A stretch of 26,252 nucleotides of DNA from Pelargonium nanum (GCA_036897485.1 JAYMTF010001112.1:1-26252); one strand, 5' to 3'; shown: positions 1 through 11,490, counted from the stretch's first letter. Numbers and translations: made by a program. Notes: a model not told the origin generated them from the sequence alone.

Positions 1-200
1 GATGTGCATAGTTCAGGGTAGTCCAAAGTTACGACCCTAAGTTTAGGGTAGTAAAATGCAAAAATGTGTTTAGTTCAGGGGCGCTATTTGTAATTTCTCC
101 AAAAAAATAATATTGGTTGTGACAGTGAGAATATACCACCTCATAAACTAACATTCTTTGTAGAATTTGTTGATGCAGACCATCCGTCCGAATTTATTTA
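1..200. repeat. Transposon-like remnant at window edge
   Basis: Positions 1-105 carry phrases such as TTCAGGGTAGTCC and TTCAGGGGCGCTATTTG, typical in style of terminal sequences of dispersed plant repeats. It is cut by the window edge, so element type and ends cannot be set. No coding frame is visible. Confidence 0.3.
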
Positions 201-224
201 TTTTATGTGTTTTGTCTATAAACG

Positions 225-560
225 TTTATGTTTCGACCCAAATTGGTACTTCATTTTTTAAACTTAAAATTGTCTGTGAACTTTTGTGTTTCGACGCAAT
301 TTAGTCTATGATTTTTTTAAAACCCAAAATGGTTTTTGAACTTTCAAATATTGGTCTAATTTAGCCTCTGAAATAGGGTCAAAACACGAAATTTAAAAAT
401 TGTTTTCAGTCAAAATATGAAAATTCGATGACTATTTTGGATTAAAAATGAAATTTAAATATTGTTTTGGGTCAAAATATGAAAATTCGATTACTATTTT
501 GAATTAAAAAATCATAGACTAAATAGTATCAAAACACAAAAATTCAAAGAAGAAAGAACA
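225..560. repeat. Foldback repeat, family B copy 1, with internal 62-bp tandem duplication
   Basis: Positions 274-320 are an imperfect reverse complement of 505-550 (shared core ATTTAGTCTATGATTTTTT), giving a foldback shape. Between the arms a 62-bp unit is duplicated in tandem (389-450 and 451-512) with a few mismatches. Related copies lie at 7485-7775 and 19105-19410; all three share a core close to AAAATGGTTTATAAACTTT followed by CAAATATTG. Read as a non-autonomous, MITE-like family; superfamily unknown. Confidence 0.55.
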
Positions 561-960
561 AATTGAGTTTTAACTTTAAAGTCTGAATTCAAATTTTCGT
601 GAAACTCAAAATTTTGTTTTATAATTTATTCATTGTGGAATCGTGCAGACATTTGGAGTCCACTAACACTAACCCAATATCAAAACTGGAACATCAATCC
701 GCAAAACCAGCCAAACCCATCCCTCCCACGTCCCACCCTATTCTCGTGTAACTTCAATTTTGTCAAAATCACTAACTAAATTTCAAGTAAATTACAGTTC
801 ACAGTAACGCATGAGATGATATAGCGAGCAAGTTTCATGTGTCGCACAAATTAACTTCATTTTCAAAGCATTATATACGTTCCCAAAACAAAACATGGAA
901 AACGAGGTTGTCACAAAATCAGCGTTTCATGTGACTATCACATGATACGACACTCTTCCT
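561..960. other. Upstream flank of the GDSL gene
   Basis: AT-rich sequence with no gene or repeat that I recognise. It runs into the TATA-box region of the GDSL gene. Confidence 0.4.
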
Positions 961-964
961 CTTG

Positions 965-976
965 TATATATATATA
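965..976 (+). promoter_or_regulatory. Probable TATA box of the GDSL gene
   Basis: An alternating TA run of 12 bases lies about 90 bp before the chosen ATG, a normal plant spacing for a short leader. A 12-codon ORF at 980-1015 would probably lie upstream of, or overlap, the transcription start, so I do not call it a uORF. Confidence 0.45.
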
Positions 977-1063
977 CACATGAAATATATATTGATACCC
1001 AAAAAAATCCATTAAAATTAACTAATTGTATTGCAGTGCATTAACAGAGTGATCGAAATTACG

Positions 1064-3147
1064 ATGTTGTGGTTGGTAGTGATTGTTGCATGTTTAGGAC
1101 ATGTCGCAGAGTCGCAGCAAGTTCCGGCAATGTTTGTTTTCGGAGACTCGCTAGTTGATGTCGGAAACACCAACTTCCTAAACTCCATAGCCAAGGCCAA
1201 TTACTATCCTTATGGCTGCGACGACTCTACGAAATTTGGCAGATTCTCTAATGCCAAAAACTTTGTTGATTTGCTTGGTCAGTTTTGTACTACGTACACA
1301 CCATCTCATGTATTTACAGGCAATATTGAATGTTAATTTGTTGAATTATGTGATTGTTGTTGTTGTTGTTGTGTCGCAGGAGACATGCTTGGAGTTCCAT
1401 ATCCTCCAGCTTTTGCGGATCCGTCCACTAATGGAGCTGCACTTCTCAGAGGAGTGAACTTTGCTTCTGCTGGTGCTGGCATTCTTGAAGAAACAGGCCA
1501 ACACTATGTACATACTTTTAACTTTTTTGTTGTTGTTTTGTTTTCACTCAATTTCTTGCAAATTTTGGTTGATCGTGTGCTGTGCCGTAATACTACACAC
1601 GACTTGAAATTTGCGTGCGCGGGCTCACATTTCGTAATCGTGTTTGTGTTCGTGTTGAGTAAAAAAAACAAGCACGTACGATTAATTAGTCGTATCCTAA
1701 TGACATGTTAAACATGTTGAATAGTGTCCTATCAATTGTGCTAGTTATATCGTGCAAAATATGTTGGGTCCTTAGTTGCGAACCGTGACAAACCCACTTG
1801 AGCTTATGGGGGTGACTTGACCCCATATTTTGTGGAAAACTGATTTTTATAGTTATATTTAGTATTAATTTTTCTTTAAGACACCTCAAGAATTCTTTTT
1901 TGACCCACATACTGAAGTTTTTGGTTCCGCCCCTGGTTGTGTATTTACTTGGATTGATTTGTCTAGCAGCTTTTCTTACGACCAATTGACACTTAGAAAA
2001 ACTACAAGAACTGTTTTGACCCCTATAACGAAATTCTTAGGTCCGTTATGCGAGTCGTGTCAACACAACCCATTTAGTTATCTTGTTAAACGTGTCGTAC
2101 TCATGTTGGGTCATGCCCTACACATGCAATTTTGAACACAACATGCACGCGCGAACTATCAATTCCAATTTTATTGAAGGTTTTCGCTGATAATCAATCA
2201 ATGCAGGGCGAGCGATACTCGTTGAACCAACAAGTCTTAAACTTCGAGAGCACATTGGACAAACTAAGAAGAACGATCATAGGAAGCAACTTGGCCCAAT
2301 ACATGTCCAAATCCATAGCAATAATGGCATTTGGGAGCAATGACTACATCAACAACTACCTCATGCCTTCCCTATACAATTCAAGTACCTACTACAACCC
2401 CTCCGATTTCGCCAACCTCCTCCTCAATCGCTACGCACGCCAAGTTTTAGCTCTCTACAGTGTAGGGCTAAGAAAATTCTTGCTTGCAGGTAGGGACGGA
2501 TCTAGTAAGAGGCTTGTGTGGGCAGTTGTCCCCACTAAATTTTTTAATACTTCATATAGTTCTTCTAATTTTTTTGAATTTGTGTATGTTATTTGATAAA
2601 AATTTAACTTTTACCCCCCACATTTTTTTTTTTGAATTTTATACTAATTGTTTGATACATTTGTATTCATATTATTTACTCTCATAAATCAAATTTTTTG
2701 GATCTGTCCCTATTTGTAGGACTCGCACCACTTGGTTGCATCCCCAAGGAGAGAGCCTCGGGCCGAGCCGCCCCGGACCGGTGCGTCGATGGGGACAATC
2801 AGATTCTTGGTGGGTTCAATGAGGGCTTGAGGTCACTTGTGAACCAGCTCAACACAAACCATCCTGATGCTCATTTTTTGTATGCAAATACTTATGGTGT
2901 TGTGGGTGATATGTTGAACAATCCTGGGAACTATGGGTTTAGTGTTATTGACAAGGGTTGCTGTGGAGTTGGGGACCAAATTACATGTTTGCCACTAGCA
3001 TATCCATGCCCAAATAGGGCTCAGTATCTGTTTTGGGATGCTTTCCATCCAACTGAAGCTGGTAATTCCGTTTTGGCTACAAGGGTATTTTCGGGATCTA
3101 GTTCTGATTGTTACCCTATTAATGTGCAGCAACTGGCTGTGCTCTAG
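1064..3147 (+). CDS. GDSL esterase/lipase, secreted (4 exons, 350 aa)
   Basis: Exons: 1064-1277, 1380-1507, 2207-2489, 2720-3147; all introns are GT-AG and phases join without a stop. The product is a plant SGNH/GDSL hydrolase that cleaves ester bonds of lipids or other acyl substrates, usually in the cell wall or apoplast. It opens with a hydrophobic signal peptide (residues 1-17). Catalytic blocks are all present: GDSL with Ser29 in FGDSLVDVGN, Gly157 and Asn159 in FGSND, and Asp315/His318 in DAFHPTE. Cysteines are clustered in the C-terminal half (PLGCIP, KGCCGVG, CYP). The length is usual for the family, so the enzyme should be active; the substrate cannot be inferred. I chose the ATG at 1064 because it begins the signal peptide; an open frame extends back to 1031 without an earlier ATG. 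Intron 2 holds repeat debris and intron 3 is nearly all one MITE (see separate entries). The last exon is unbroken from PLGCIP to the stop. Confidence 0.93.
1560..2150 (-). repeat. Dispersed GTGTCGTG-type repeat (family C) inside GDSL intron 2, interrupted
   Basis: Intron 2 (1508-2206) contains CGATTAATTAGTCG near 1680, the reverse complement of the ACTAATTAATCATGCG core of the copy at 3340-3665, plus CGTGTTTGTG and GTCGTGTC phrases at both ends. It is therefore a family C copy in inverse orientation. The middle (about 1805-1935) looks like a second element inserted into it: it has TTGACCCCATATTTTGTGG and ends in GGTTCCGCCCCTGG, resembling the interior and ends of the intron 3 MITE. Confidence 0.5.
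2491..2712. mobile_element. hAT-like MITE making up GDSL intron 3
   Basis: The element starts TAGGGACGGATCTAG (2491-2505) and ends TTGGATCTGTCCCTA (2698-2712), which are inverted repeats with 12 of 15 positions matching. It is flanked by CTTGCAGG (2483-2490) and TTTGTAGG (2713-2720), an 8-bp duplication matching at 6 of 8, both differences being C/T. A TAGGG terminus and an 8-bp duplication fit the hAT superfamily. The interior has GTTGTCCCCACTAAA followed by a T-rich stretch and no coding capacity. The donor GT is the last base of the left duplication plus the first base of the element; the acceptor AG lies in the right duplication. Confidence 0.7.
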
Positions 3148-3339
3148 TGATCATGGGTCTTCAACAATGTTCATCTTTTTGGGTTTTTGAGTTATGAATA
3201 ATTGGTGTTTGTTTTCAAGCTTGTATTGCATCTAATGTTGTGTGTAACTTGTGTTATGAGTACTACAAACAAATCTCTTAACTCAATGCTAGTAGTGTTG
3301 GCCATCTTGTATGAGTGTGTCATGCTAAATGCTGTTTGT
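3148..3339 (+). other. 3' UTR and flank of the GDSL gene
   Basis: A GT- and T-rich stretch follows the TAG stop, with ATGAATAAT at about 3193 as a weak poly(A)-like signal and TTGTATT/TTGTGT motifs after it. The exact cleavage site cannot be set. Confidence 0.4.
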
Positions 3340-3665
3340 ATGCAGCACGACTCAATATCAACATGAACACCAGACTTTTAGTAGTTATTCTGCGCAGCGC
3401 AACATGAACACGACACGTTTATGAACACGCAAAACACGACATGTTCAACACGTTGACCAAATAGACCGCATTGACATGTCACTATCCAACACGACCCAAT
3501 ACTTTTGACAACTTATAATGAACGATTTACAATTATATTCTTAAAGAGCGTGTCGCGGGGTTTATCATAACGCGACTAATTAATCATGCGTTTTGAATGT
3601 CCAAACGCAACATAGTTATAAAATATATGAGTCCAAACACTATAATGTCGCGTTAGTAGCTCTAT
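3340..3665 (+). repeat. Dispersed GTGTCGTG-type repeat, family C copy 2
   Basis: The stretch contains ACATGAACACGACACG, TCCAACACGACCCAATA, a TTTACAATTATATTCTTAA core and ACTAATTAATCATGCG, then AAAATATATGAGTCCAAACAC. The same blocks occur in the same order in the copy at 15853-16238, in the last intron of the RNA-binding protein gene. No frame is open through it. Termini are decayed. Confidence 0.55.
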
Positions 3666-4027
3666 TTAATTGTTTCATTTCTTTCCAAATTAGTATACTC
3701 GTTGGTTTTATTAGTTATTATTATCAGTTTCACTTATTAAAACATAAATGCATTCCCAATGCATGTTTGACCAAACAGTTTAAACGTTTTAGATTCTTTT
3801 TAAGATCTCGGGTACGAACCTACTTGCCAACGATATTTGGTGAGATTTTTGGTTAAAATTGAAGAGATAACATATTGAATAAAAAATAATTAAGAGTGCT
3901 TCATTTCAGATTCCAAATCCCACTAATAAAGAGCATTAAAACCTGAAATAAGAAATTTCACTTATTATAAATTTATAACCAAACAAAACCAAACATTCTC
4001 CTTTATTTTATTGTCATATAAATTCAC
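3666..4027. other. AT-rich spacer before RAD52-1
   Basis: I see no gene or clear repeat here. The last part forms the distal promoter of the RAD52-1 gene. Confidence 0.35.
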
Positions 4028-4045
4028 AAAACCCTACTATATATT
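4028..4045 (+). promoter_or_regulatory. Telobox and TATA box of RAD52-1
   Basis: AAAACCCTA (4028-4036) is a telobox-type motif, and TATATATT (4038-4045) is a TATA box about 65 bp before the ATG. Teloboxes are common in promoters of plant genes expressed in dividing cells. A related motif sits in the first intron of WHY2. Confidence 0.45.
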
Positions 4046-4109
4046 AAGGAGAGGGGTTTTTCAACTTCTGAGCGCCAGAAACAGAGAGGGAAAAGAAAAG
4101 AAAAAGAAA

Positions 4110-6572
4110 ATGGGAAGCCCTAGTTTGATGATGAAGATGACGAGGAGCTTGAGCTCTGCAACACACACATCTCCATACCCGTCTTTCTTCAAATCACTCG
4201 CACCCTTCTCTACCCGCTCAAAACGCACCAAGCCCTCCTCCACAGAAGCAGAGCAAGTGGTGGTTCCGGTTCCGGACACTGACACCGTCACTGACATAGA
4301 GCCACTGTCACAGCCACAGCCACTCCACGACCCCGTCGTCCCTACCTCCTCTCTCCGCAAGCCTATCTCTGAAATCCTCAACGAACTCAACAAGAGAGTT
4401 CCCGATTCCGTCATTCGAACCCGCGACGAAGATGGCTTCTCCTTGAGATACATTCCATGGTCAGTTTCTTCTTCCGATTCTCACTCTCTGCGTTTACTTG
4501 TCTTGCTTTGTTTCTAATCACAGTTCATACATTTGTTTGAGCAAATATTAGTTTAAAATGTGTATATACTGTTTGCGACTATGTTTGTGTGCTTGGAGAG
4601 TTGTGAGGAAATGAGTTTTCGTTTTTTTAGGCTTCTATGGATCTGATTTGGCCTGAAAATGAGAGTTACCTTCATGTATTTCAGGAGTATTTTGTTTTAT
4701 TCGTTTGAGATTAAGCTATATTTTGGTTAGAGCAGAACAGAATGGAAAAGGGCTTTGAAATTATGTAGAATATGCTGCATGTATGTTTCAGTCTTAGAAT
4801 AAAAGGGATATTTGTGAAATGCGATTCTTCTTAATAGGGCCTTTGATTAAGCTGAGGTTTTTATAGTATATTTTCTTATCAAAGTGTTCATAAGGAATAT
4901 GTGGAAACCATTGTTCAATACCATATATAGCATATGCAAAATGCAAAGTTGGTATTGGTGTTGGTGCGTTTTATTTGTGAGCCTTTTGACATATAAATGT
5001 CAAAATTAAATGTGTTACACTGCCAGAGATTTGTTTTACTTTTGTTGAAAATCCAAAACCTAATGAAATGTGATGTGGACCCAAGTTTGTGTTGGCAGAT
5101 TGTTGGGTAAGTTTTTTGGAAGCCACTAGTCAGTTATGGTAGAAATTTGAACTTACGTATCCCACGATACGGATGAGCAGTCAGAATTCAGATTAACAAT
5201 AATGTTTTATTAGTTCAGTCATTTTTGTACCTACATCTTCTAACTGTCATGCCATGCTCTCTATCATAAATGATTTGTGATTATAGGGTATATTCTGAAA
5301 TTATCTCGTCTATTGGATTTGGTGGTGCGAGCACTGTACTTTAATTTTCCTTATATGCATTTGATATCTTAGAACTTATTGAAACAGCTGAAAAAAGTTG
5401 GAAGTGTCTTCATTTTTTTTCTATCTTGTTACGAAAATTGTTAAGTTTTATGTTCACCCTTCTTTTTGGTTATCGGGTTCTAAAACATCTATGCCATTTT
5501 GTAAGAACAAGAGATTTGCTCTTTGTCTCAGTCCTTCAGAATTCAGATTTTAATTTGATATTTTCTCATCATCCATTTTTTTTTTGCTCTGCAGGCATAT
5601 TGTGAATAGAATTATGAACATACATGCCGGTATGTAAAAGTTAACTGTTCTCTTTTTATTTACTGAAGTGATGAGATCTCTAGTTCGAAACTTACATGCT
5701 TTGTTTTTTTCCCTCCTGTTGTAGAATGGTCTGGTGAAGTTCGGAATGTCACTTATTCTGCCGATGGCAAAACTGTGTCTGTTGTTTATCGTGTTACACT
5801 CTATGGATCTGATTCAGAGGTATCTCATTCCTTGTCATGTGAAGTATATCAATGATCATATGTGTATGGTGGCTTAGTTTCCTTTTATGAGTTTTATCCC
5901 ATTATGCTGTTGATGCAAAGAGTATGCTGATGGGATCAAAGTTATACTGCTCTCTTGAACTTATGTTTATAAAGCTATTGTTGCCGAGGATAGGTCTATG
6001 AATTGCTGCACTGCACATGTTTAAATTTGCAGTGAAGAAAATTTGAGTAGCTACTAATAAAGGCATGAAAATCACATTTTGATTTGAAGCACTGCTTCTA
6101 CTTTTAGTTTATATCATCAAGTGTAACTGTTTGCCATTTTATAATGGTACTAATCTTGATGATGAATTCAAATATAGATTTTCACTCTAAACACAAAGGG
6201 CTATTCAAGTTTTTTGGAACATATGTACATGTTGTGAATGTATTGAGTTATCATATGGAGGAATTAGGGATTCAGTTGCAAGTAAAAGCCAATGTTTTAT
6301 CAGTAACATGGAACTGACGCATATCATTCTCTACAAGGCAATAATTGTGAAGTTGTAGCCTTTCAATATCCACTTCAGTATTGTGCTTCTGTAATTCTTG
6401 TTTTGAATTTATTTGTGTATTTGCCCTGCAGATTCACAGGGAATCGACTGGAACTGCTTCAGTAGACGAAAAAGGCTGTGATCCAGTGCAAAAGGCGGAA
6501 GGAATGGCATTTCGTCGAGCTTGTGCACGCTTTGGGCTTGGGCTTCACCTCTATCATGAGGAACTAAGCTAA
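4110..6572 (+). CDS. RAD52-1: RAD52-like organellar DNA-binding protein (RAD52-1/ODB1 type, 4 exons, 206 aa)
   Basis: Exons: 4110-4459, 5595-5629, 5725-5819, 6432-6572; GT-AG introns of 1135, 95 and 612 bp. Plant RAD52-1 (ODB1) binds single-stranded DNA, promotes annealing of complementary strands and takes part in mitochondrial DNA repair by recombination. Residues 1-45 look like a mitochondrial presequence: many Ser/Thr, Lys/Arg-rich, with LAPFSTRS and no early acids. A variable Pro/Ser/Thr linker runs to about residue 85. The conserved core follows: a helix (ISEILNELNKRVPD), SLRYIPWHIVNRIMNIHA, a strand pair VRNVTYSADG / VSVVYRVTLYGSD, and the signature helix AEGMAFRRACARFGLG (182-197). 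The protein ends HEELS; this short core without the long C-terminal region of yeast RAD52 is normal for plants. Start choice: the ATG at 4110 begins the presequence. Exon 2 is only 35 nt and out of phase, so skipping it would destroy the frame. Arabidopsis RAD52 genes are known for alternative splicing, so variants are plausible. Confidence 0.92.
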
Positions 6573-7480
6573 CTTCACCTTTGGGCTGCGTATGTAAGTT
6601 TAACCCCTGTTTTGTGTGTGGTTTGGGGCGGCATTTATGGAAACTTTAGAAGTACAGTTGATTTCTGTTTACGGTCAAGTCTATCTCCAGTAATTAAACT
6701 AGTAGATAGTGCAAGTACATTCCTTCCTTGTCTTTAGATGAAAAAAGCAAGTGTAGTAATGTTGTGTAATGCATTATTTTCAAGCACATGAATGCTAATA
6801 CCATCTACTTTTGACAAAGCTGTGACTGAGTTCTGGAGTTAGTTTGTGATGGATTCATGAAGTGTGTTTGGGCTGATTTGTGTAGTTGCATTAGGGCTTG
6901 GGCCATGTAGTATTGGATATGGAGTCCCTCATTATCCAAGAGTGAGGTTGGTGAGCTGGAAGTGGGGCCCACAAAACAGGTGGTGGGGTTAGGGTTTATC
7001 TTTTATGATAGTTAAAGGTGTGAGACAAGCATGTGTGTGTGGCAGAGGCAGTGCCTTCTCTTCACTCACTCACTGGATGTGCTGTCCATGAAGGAAAGGA
7101 AGTGCCCACCAATACCATTCTTTGTTTTAATTTCTTTTATAATTTTTCCACTTCATTAAATGAATAATAATATATATTAAAAAATAAAAATAAAAGAGAA
7201 GAAAAGGGAGGGGAGATGAGTTGGATGATGGAAGGTTGCTTTTAGTGGTCAAAGAAGTTGGAGACAGCTGCCCATGTAATGTACAGTCTCTCTGTCTGTC
7301 CTTACTTCTTTTTCTTTGTTTCCAGCTCATCTTCCCAAAATGGACATCCTCTTCCCTCTCTTATTTCCCTTTTGCCATTCCCTTTTTACTTTCTGTTTTC
7401 TGCTCACTCTCTCCAATCCATTAATACTATTTCCAAGTTCACCAGGAACCAAACCAACCATCTTTCATTTAAATACTTAA
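6573..7480. other. 3' flank of RAD52-1 and gene-free spacer
   Basis: The first 200-250 bases are the likely 3' UTR. Further on are GGGGCCCAC and GGGGTTAGGGTTTA phrases (near 6965-7000), a pyrimidine-rich run (7290-7420) and AT-rich stretches. No open frame here resembles a known protein and I see no RNA gene. Confidence 0.4.
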
Positions 7481-7484
7481 ATAA

Positions 7485-7775
7485 AAGGCTAAATTTGGTT
7501 TCTAAACTTTCCTGTTGGATTTAATTTGATTTAGAAACTTTTTTTAACTCAAAATGAATGTTTGGAGTCAATTTGAACCCTAGACTTAAAAAAATAAATT
7601 CAAAATGGTCTATAAACTTTCAAATGTGGACACAAAATAGTCTTTACCTTCAGAGTTTATATCATAAAGTTTCGGAATCAAAGTGGATCCATGTTTAAAA
7701 GTTCTGAAACTATTTTGAGTTAAAAAAATGTTTAAGGACCAAATTGGATCTACACATGAAAAATCATGATCAAAT
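7485..7775. repeat. Foldback repeat, family B copy 2
   Basis: The arm at 7515-7563 (TTTAACTCAAAATGAATGTTT) is an imperfect reverse complement of 7707-7750 (AAACTATTTTGAGTTAAA, then ACCAAATTGGATC). The middle holds the family core AAAATGGTCTATAAACTTT then CAAATGTGG. Related copies are at 225-560 and 19105-19410. Confidence 0.55.
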
Positions 7776-8892
7776 GGGGTATTTTATCAAATACTTAATT
7801 CGTAAAATAAGTGTTATATTTTATGAATATTTTTTTTTATTTAAAATTTTAGTTATGCATAATTATCAATATTGTCTTCGTAATAAGCTAGTTAATATTC
7901 CTTAAATTTAGTACAACACATGTGCACGAAAATGGAAAAACAAATATACAACACTAATTAACGCATATGTAATGTTACCTATTATAGAAAGCATAATACT
8001 AAATTTAGTATGGAGTGAGTAATTAATACTAAAAATAAGTATTAGATCAGCTCAAACAAACATTGTGGGCGGTGGCTAGCTATCTTCAATCTCATGCTCG
8101 TCAACATTTGCCTAATTCTACACATTAGCACACAATTTTAAAGGTTTTTAATATTTTTCTTAATAATAATAATAATAAAAGAAAAGGTTCCTTGTAGATA
8201 TATGCATGATTCAGGAGTTGATTATTCCACTGTTCCAAAACAACTTTAAATTAAAATTTACAATTATGAAAAGACGGGTTGGGAATAATAGTTGGTTGTT
8301 AATGGTAGTTGGTTGATGGTTGGTGTCGTTATTTTATTAACATTTTGTTTTTGCATTCATTTGTATTTATTTGGCGCCATATTATATTTAATAATTGAAA
8401 ATCCTAACCTTGTACTGTAACTGTTTCTGTTTGATTGTTCAAATCCATTGGCGCTTCTCTCTCTTCAAAGCCACTCATGTGGTTTTTGCATTGCATTGCA
8501 TTGCATGTGACACACATTCATCTTAAATCAGTAGGTTAATTAAGATTAAATTTAAATTTATTTTCAAAAAAGAGGTTTAAATTTTAATTGGTTCTCCAAA
8601 AATGGAATATTGTTAATATACTATCTAACATCAATTTAAGGTTAAAATTATGGTACACAAGTATACACATTTCCCTTGTCAACTCAAACTTTCCCAAAAA
8701 TGTTTTGTCAATTTTATGCTTTATTAATTGGAGACATAATGTGTTTGTATCAAGGTGAGAATTGAAACACTAATTTTATCGATTTCTTCAAGAAAATGTT
8801 TCGTTTTAATATTTTGACTATACATATTATTTTTTTTTTATTCGATATTCAAACTATTGATAACGCTCTATTATTCATATCGTTTTTAACTG
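7776..8892. other. AT-rich spacer with two microsatellites
   Basis: No gene seen. A short AAT run lies at about 8163-8179, and TTGCA is repeated four times at 8486-8505. The remainder is A/T-rich sequence without features I can name. Confidence 0.4.
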
Positions 8893-9461
8893 ATATCTAA
8901 TTTGGTATTTGTTTTTATTTATTGTTTAAATTAGTGATGTCATTCCAATTTGGTACCTAAACTGTTTATTTGTGTTCCAAATTTATCTCACATAGTCACA
9001 TGTAATTTGTCGTCCAATCAATACTAAGTGACATATATTTTTAATTTTCACTTTTTCAAAAAATAAATATTTGATCTAGAAATTTCGGTGAGATTAACAT
9101 ATACAAAAATGATGCCGCATTCATTGCGTGCTCAAACAATTGAAGGATTGTTGCACTACAATGTCGTATTGTGTTTTTGTATTCATTGTCTTCTTTAACA
9201 ACGCAACTTTATAGTTTATATTTCACTTGCGTAGCTAAATGAATAACATTAATCAACATGAAATAATTTATTACATACCTAAATCTTTGGTAAGTGTCAA
9301 TGGTCTATATATTTGGAATTGTGTGAATTGCCACATAGGATTGATTGTACGACACAATTACATGTGAAACCAATTTGAAACAAAAATAAATAGTATGAGT
9401 GACAAATTGAAACATATCAATAATTTGATAACCAAGTAAAAACAAAAATCAAAATAGGTAC
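8893..9461. repeat. Foldback element with about 135-bp arms
   Basis: The left arm (about 8893-9033) and right arm (about 9330-9461) are imperfect reverse complements. Shared blocks include TCACATGTAATTTGTCGT on the left against the reverse of ACGACACAATTACATGTGA on the right, and TTTGGTATTTGTTTTTA against the reverse of AAAAACAAAAATCAAAA. The roughly 300-bp middle has no useful frame. This is a MITE-like or foldback transposon; target duplication not resolved. Confidence 0.55.
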
Positions 9462-11490
9462 AAATTTTAAAAATATGTACAGCTAAAGTACAAAAACTAA
9501 ACATTGTCCTCTTCTTCTCCTAATATTAAAAGAAACTAATAATAAAAATTGTTCGATGACTATAAATCATATTAAAAGCAAGTTTGATGAGATTTTAATA
9601 TATTTTGGTGGTGACATAGCTAACTAATTTGGTGGATGAGAATTGGATTAATCTAGTAATTGCTGGTACAAGCTCAACTGTTCCTCATCCATTTATTTTA
9701 GTTTTAAAATAGGAGTAATTAATTAATTACATATATTCCTTAGTTAAAACGTCTGTCAAGAAATATATATTTTAGATTCCTCTATATTTGTCGGTAGATG
9801 AGTCAGACACAGCAAAAAAAAGTACTACTTAATTAAGCTTAATTAAATAAATGGGTCCAATTGAATTAGATTAGTCCAATTTCATTGTTGTTGCCATGTC
9901 ATGAGTGACCTACAGATTCATCATTTCTTCAACACAAATACTACTATGAAATTGCAATTTGGAATGAATCTCTATTATTCTATTTATTTTAAATTGAATG
10001 GATATGTTGATAAACATAATATTTTCATTTTGTAAAAATTCTTTTTGTATTTCAGTGTTTTTTTTATATAAAAAAATCACTGGACAATTTTTTGCACTGA
10101 GAATGGCCAAAAACAGCCTATAGACTATTTGATAAGCTTATCATGTCTCCATATATATGTATATATCTTCTATTTAGTTTGTTATTCAAAGTATTATAAA
10201 TGGTAAAATATATGTGAGTTGAGTTAATTGAGATTAGGTAATTCTAAAAACTAAACAAATAATTGAGAGCAATATCAAAACTATGTAACGAAAGAGAAAA
10301 ATAAATCCAGTAAAATCAATCAACAAATGATATTATTCATCCACTTATTTAAAACTACGTAAATTCAAATACTTAACTTATAACCTTGCGTATAATAAAT
10401 TATTTGACCTCTATCGTATTCTTGATTTATTTAGCTTTCTTCTCTTCTCTTTCATCTTTATTCTAGTTATATTTATCTCAAGCCTTTATAATTAGCTCTT
10501 GGACTCATCTAAGTTTATTTCCTTGGAAAATTTCATATTATTAATGAAAATGCACAATGCCTATATAGAGAAAAAAAATCACAACTAGTCATATGGTACC
10601 CTCAAAAGAAATGATGATGGCAAATAGCATACATTGCTTCAATGAACTAGATTCTTTTGACAAATTTTCACTCAATGTTGATTGATAGCATCTTGAATTT
10701 GCATGCTCTTGTTCTTGTATTTGCAAAATTAATTAATTTGGACCAATTCCCAATATTAATTATTACCATGTGCAAATTGGATGCCATATGATCGGGTAGT
10801 TCTTGAAATATCAAAAAAATGAGTTAATAATTTAAATATATATTATATTTCAATTGTACATATCCAACTTTTTAAATTTTAATTAGCATGAGTAGCTGTA
10901 ACTATATTTATACGAGTTACCAACTTACCATTGAAAAATAGTACTCCATTTGCTTCCAAATTGTGTGTAATAGTTTTAATTTTTTTTTATATCATAATTA
11001 CTTTTAGAAATTTGGTTATACATTTATCCAAGTAACTATTTTTCCTAAAAAATACATAAAATCCAAGTAACTTAATGACTTCCTGAATTTTTTTATCAGT
11101 TGAACTATACAACATGAGTAGCTCTCTATTTATAACTCAAATAACAGACCACATACTATCAACAGGAATGCTCAAATCCAAGATCTCAAAGAAAATTCAA
11201 AACGTTTAAACCGCTTGACTCTATCTGTCTTACTAATGACTTATTGATCTTAAGATCTCTTTTGATTTTTTTTTTTACAGATATATAGTAAAAATCACAA
11301 TAAAATAACTTCTTGATAATTAAGTGAATATTTAATTGTTTTGCATTGTGCATGCAAGAAAAATCAAAATAAAAAATATATAATTACCTTCTTTTGAGAA
11401 ATTGAATAGTGGCTTAAAAATAAAAACTGAAAGTGAAAACGCAGTATCATCACGTATGCTCTAAACCAGCTTTGCAGACTAAACAGATTT
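9462..11490. other. Gene-free AT-rich spacer
   Basis: About 2 kb of very AT-rich DNA with poly(A)/(T) runs. Open frames here are short, low in complexity and resemble no family I know. I see no tRNA-like or other RNA gene. Confidence 0.45.

Noticed and set aside
1031-1063. Earlier start or upstream exon for the GDSL gene (TTGCAG just before 1037)
   Set aside because: No in-frame ATG lies upstream, and the ATG at 1064 starts a good signal peptide; the AG could be an acceptor but no first exon is evident.
4061-4453. 130-codon minus-strand frame over RAD52-1 exon 1
   Set aside because: It is antisense to a clear coding exon, ends in low-complexity sequence and resembles no protein family.
7021-7110. 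Possible microRNA hairpin (GGCAGTGCCTTCTC against GGAAGTGCCC)
   Set aside because: Pairing is broken by several mismatches, the loop is small, and no known plant miRNA sequence is recognised.
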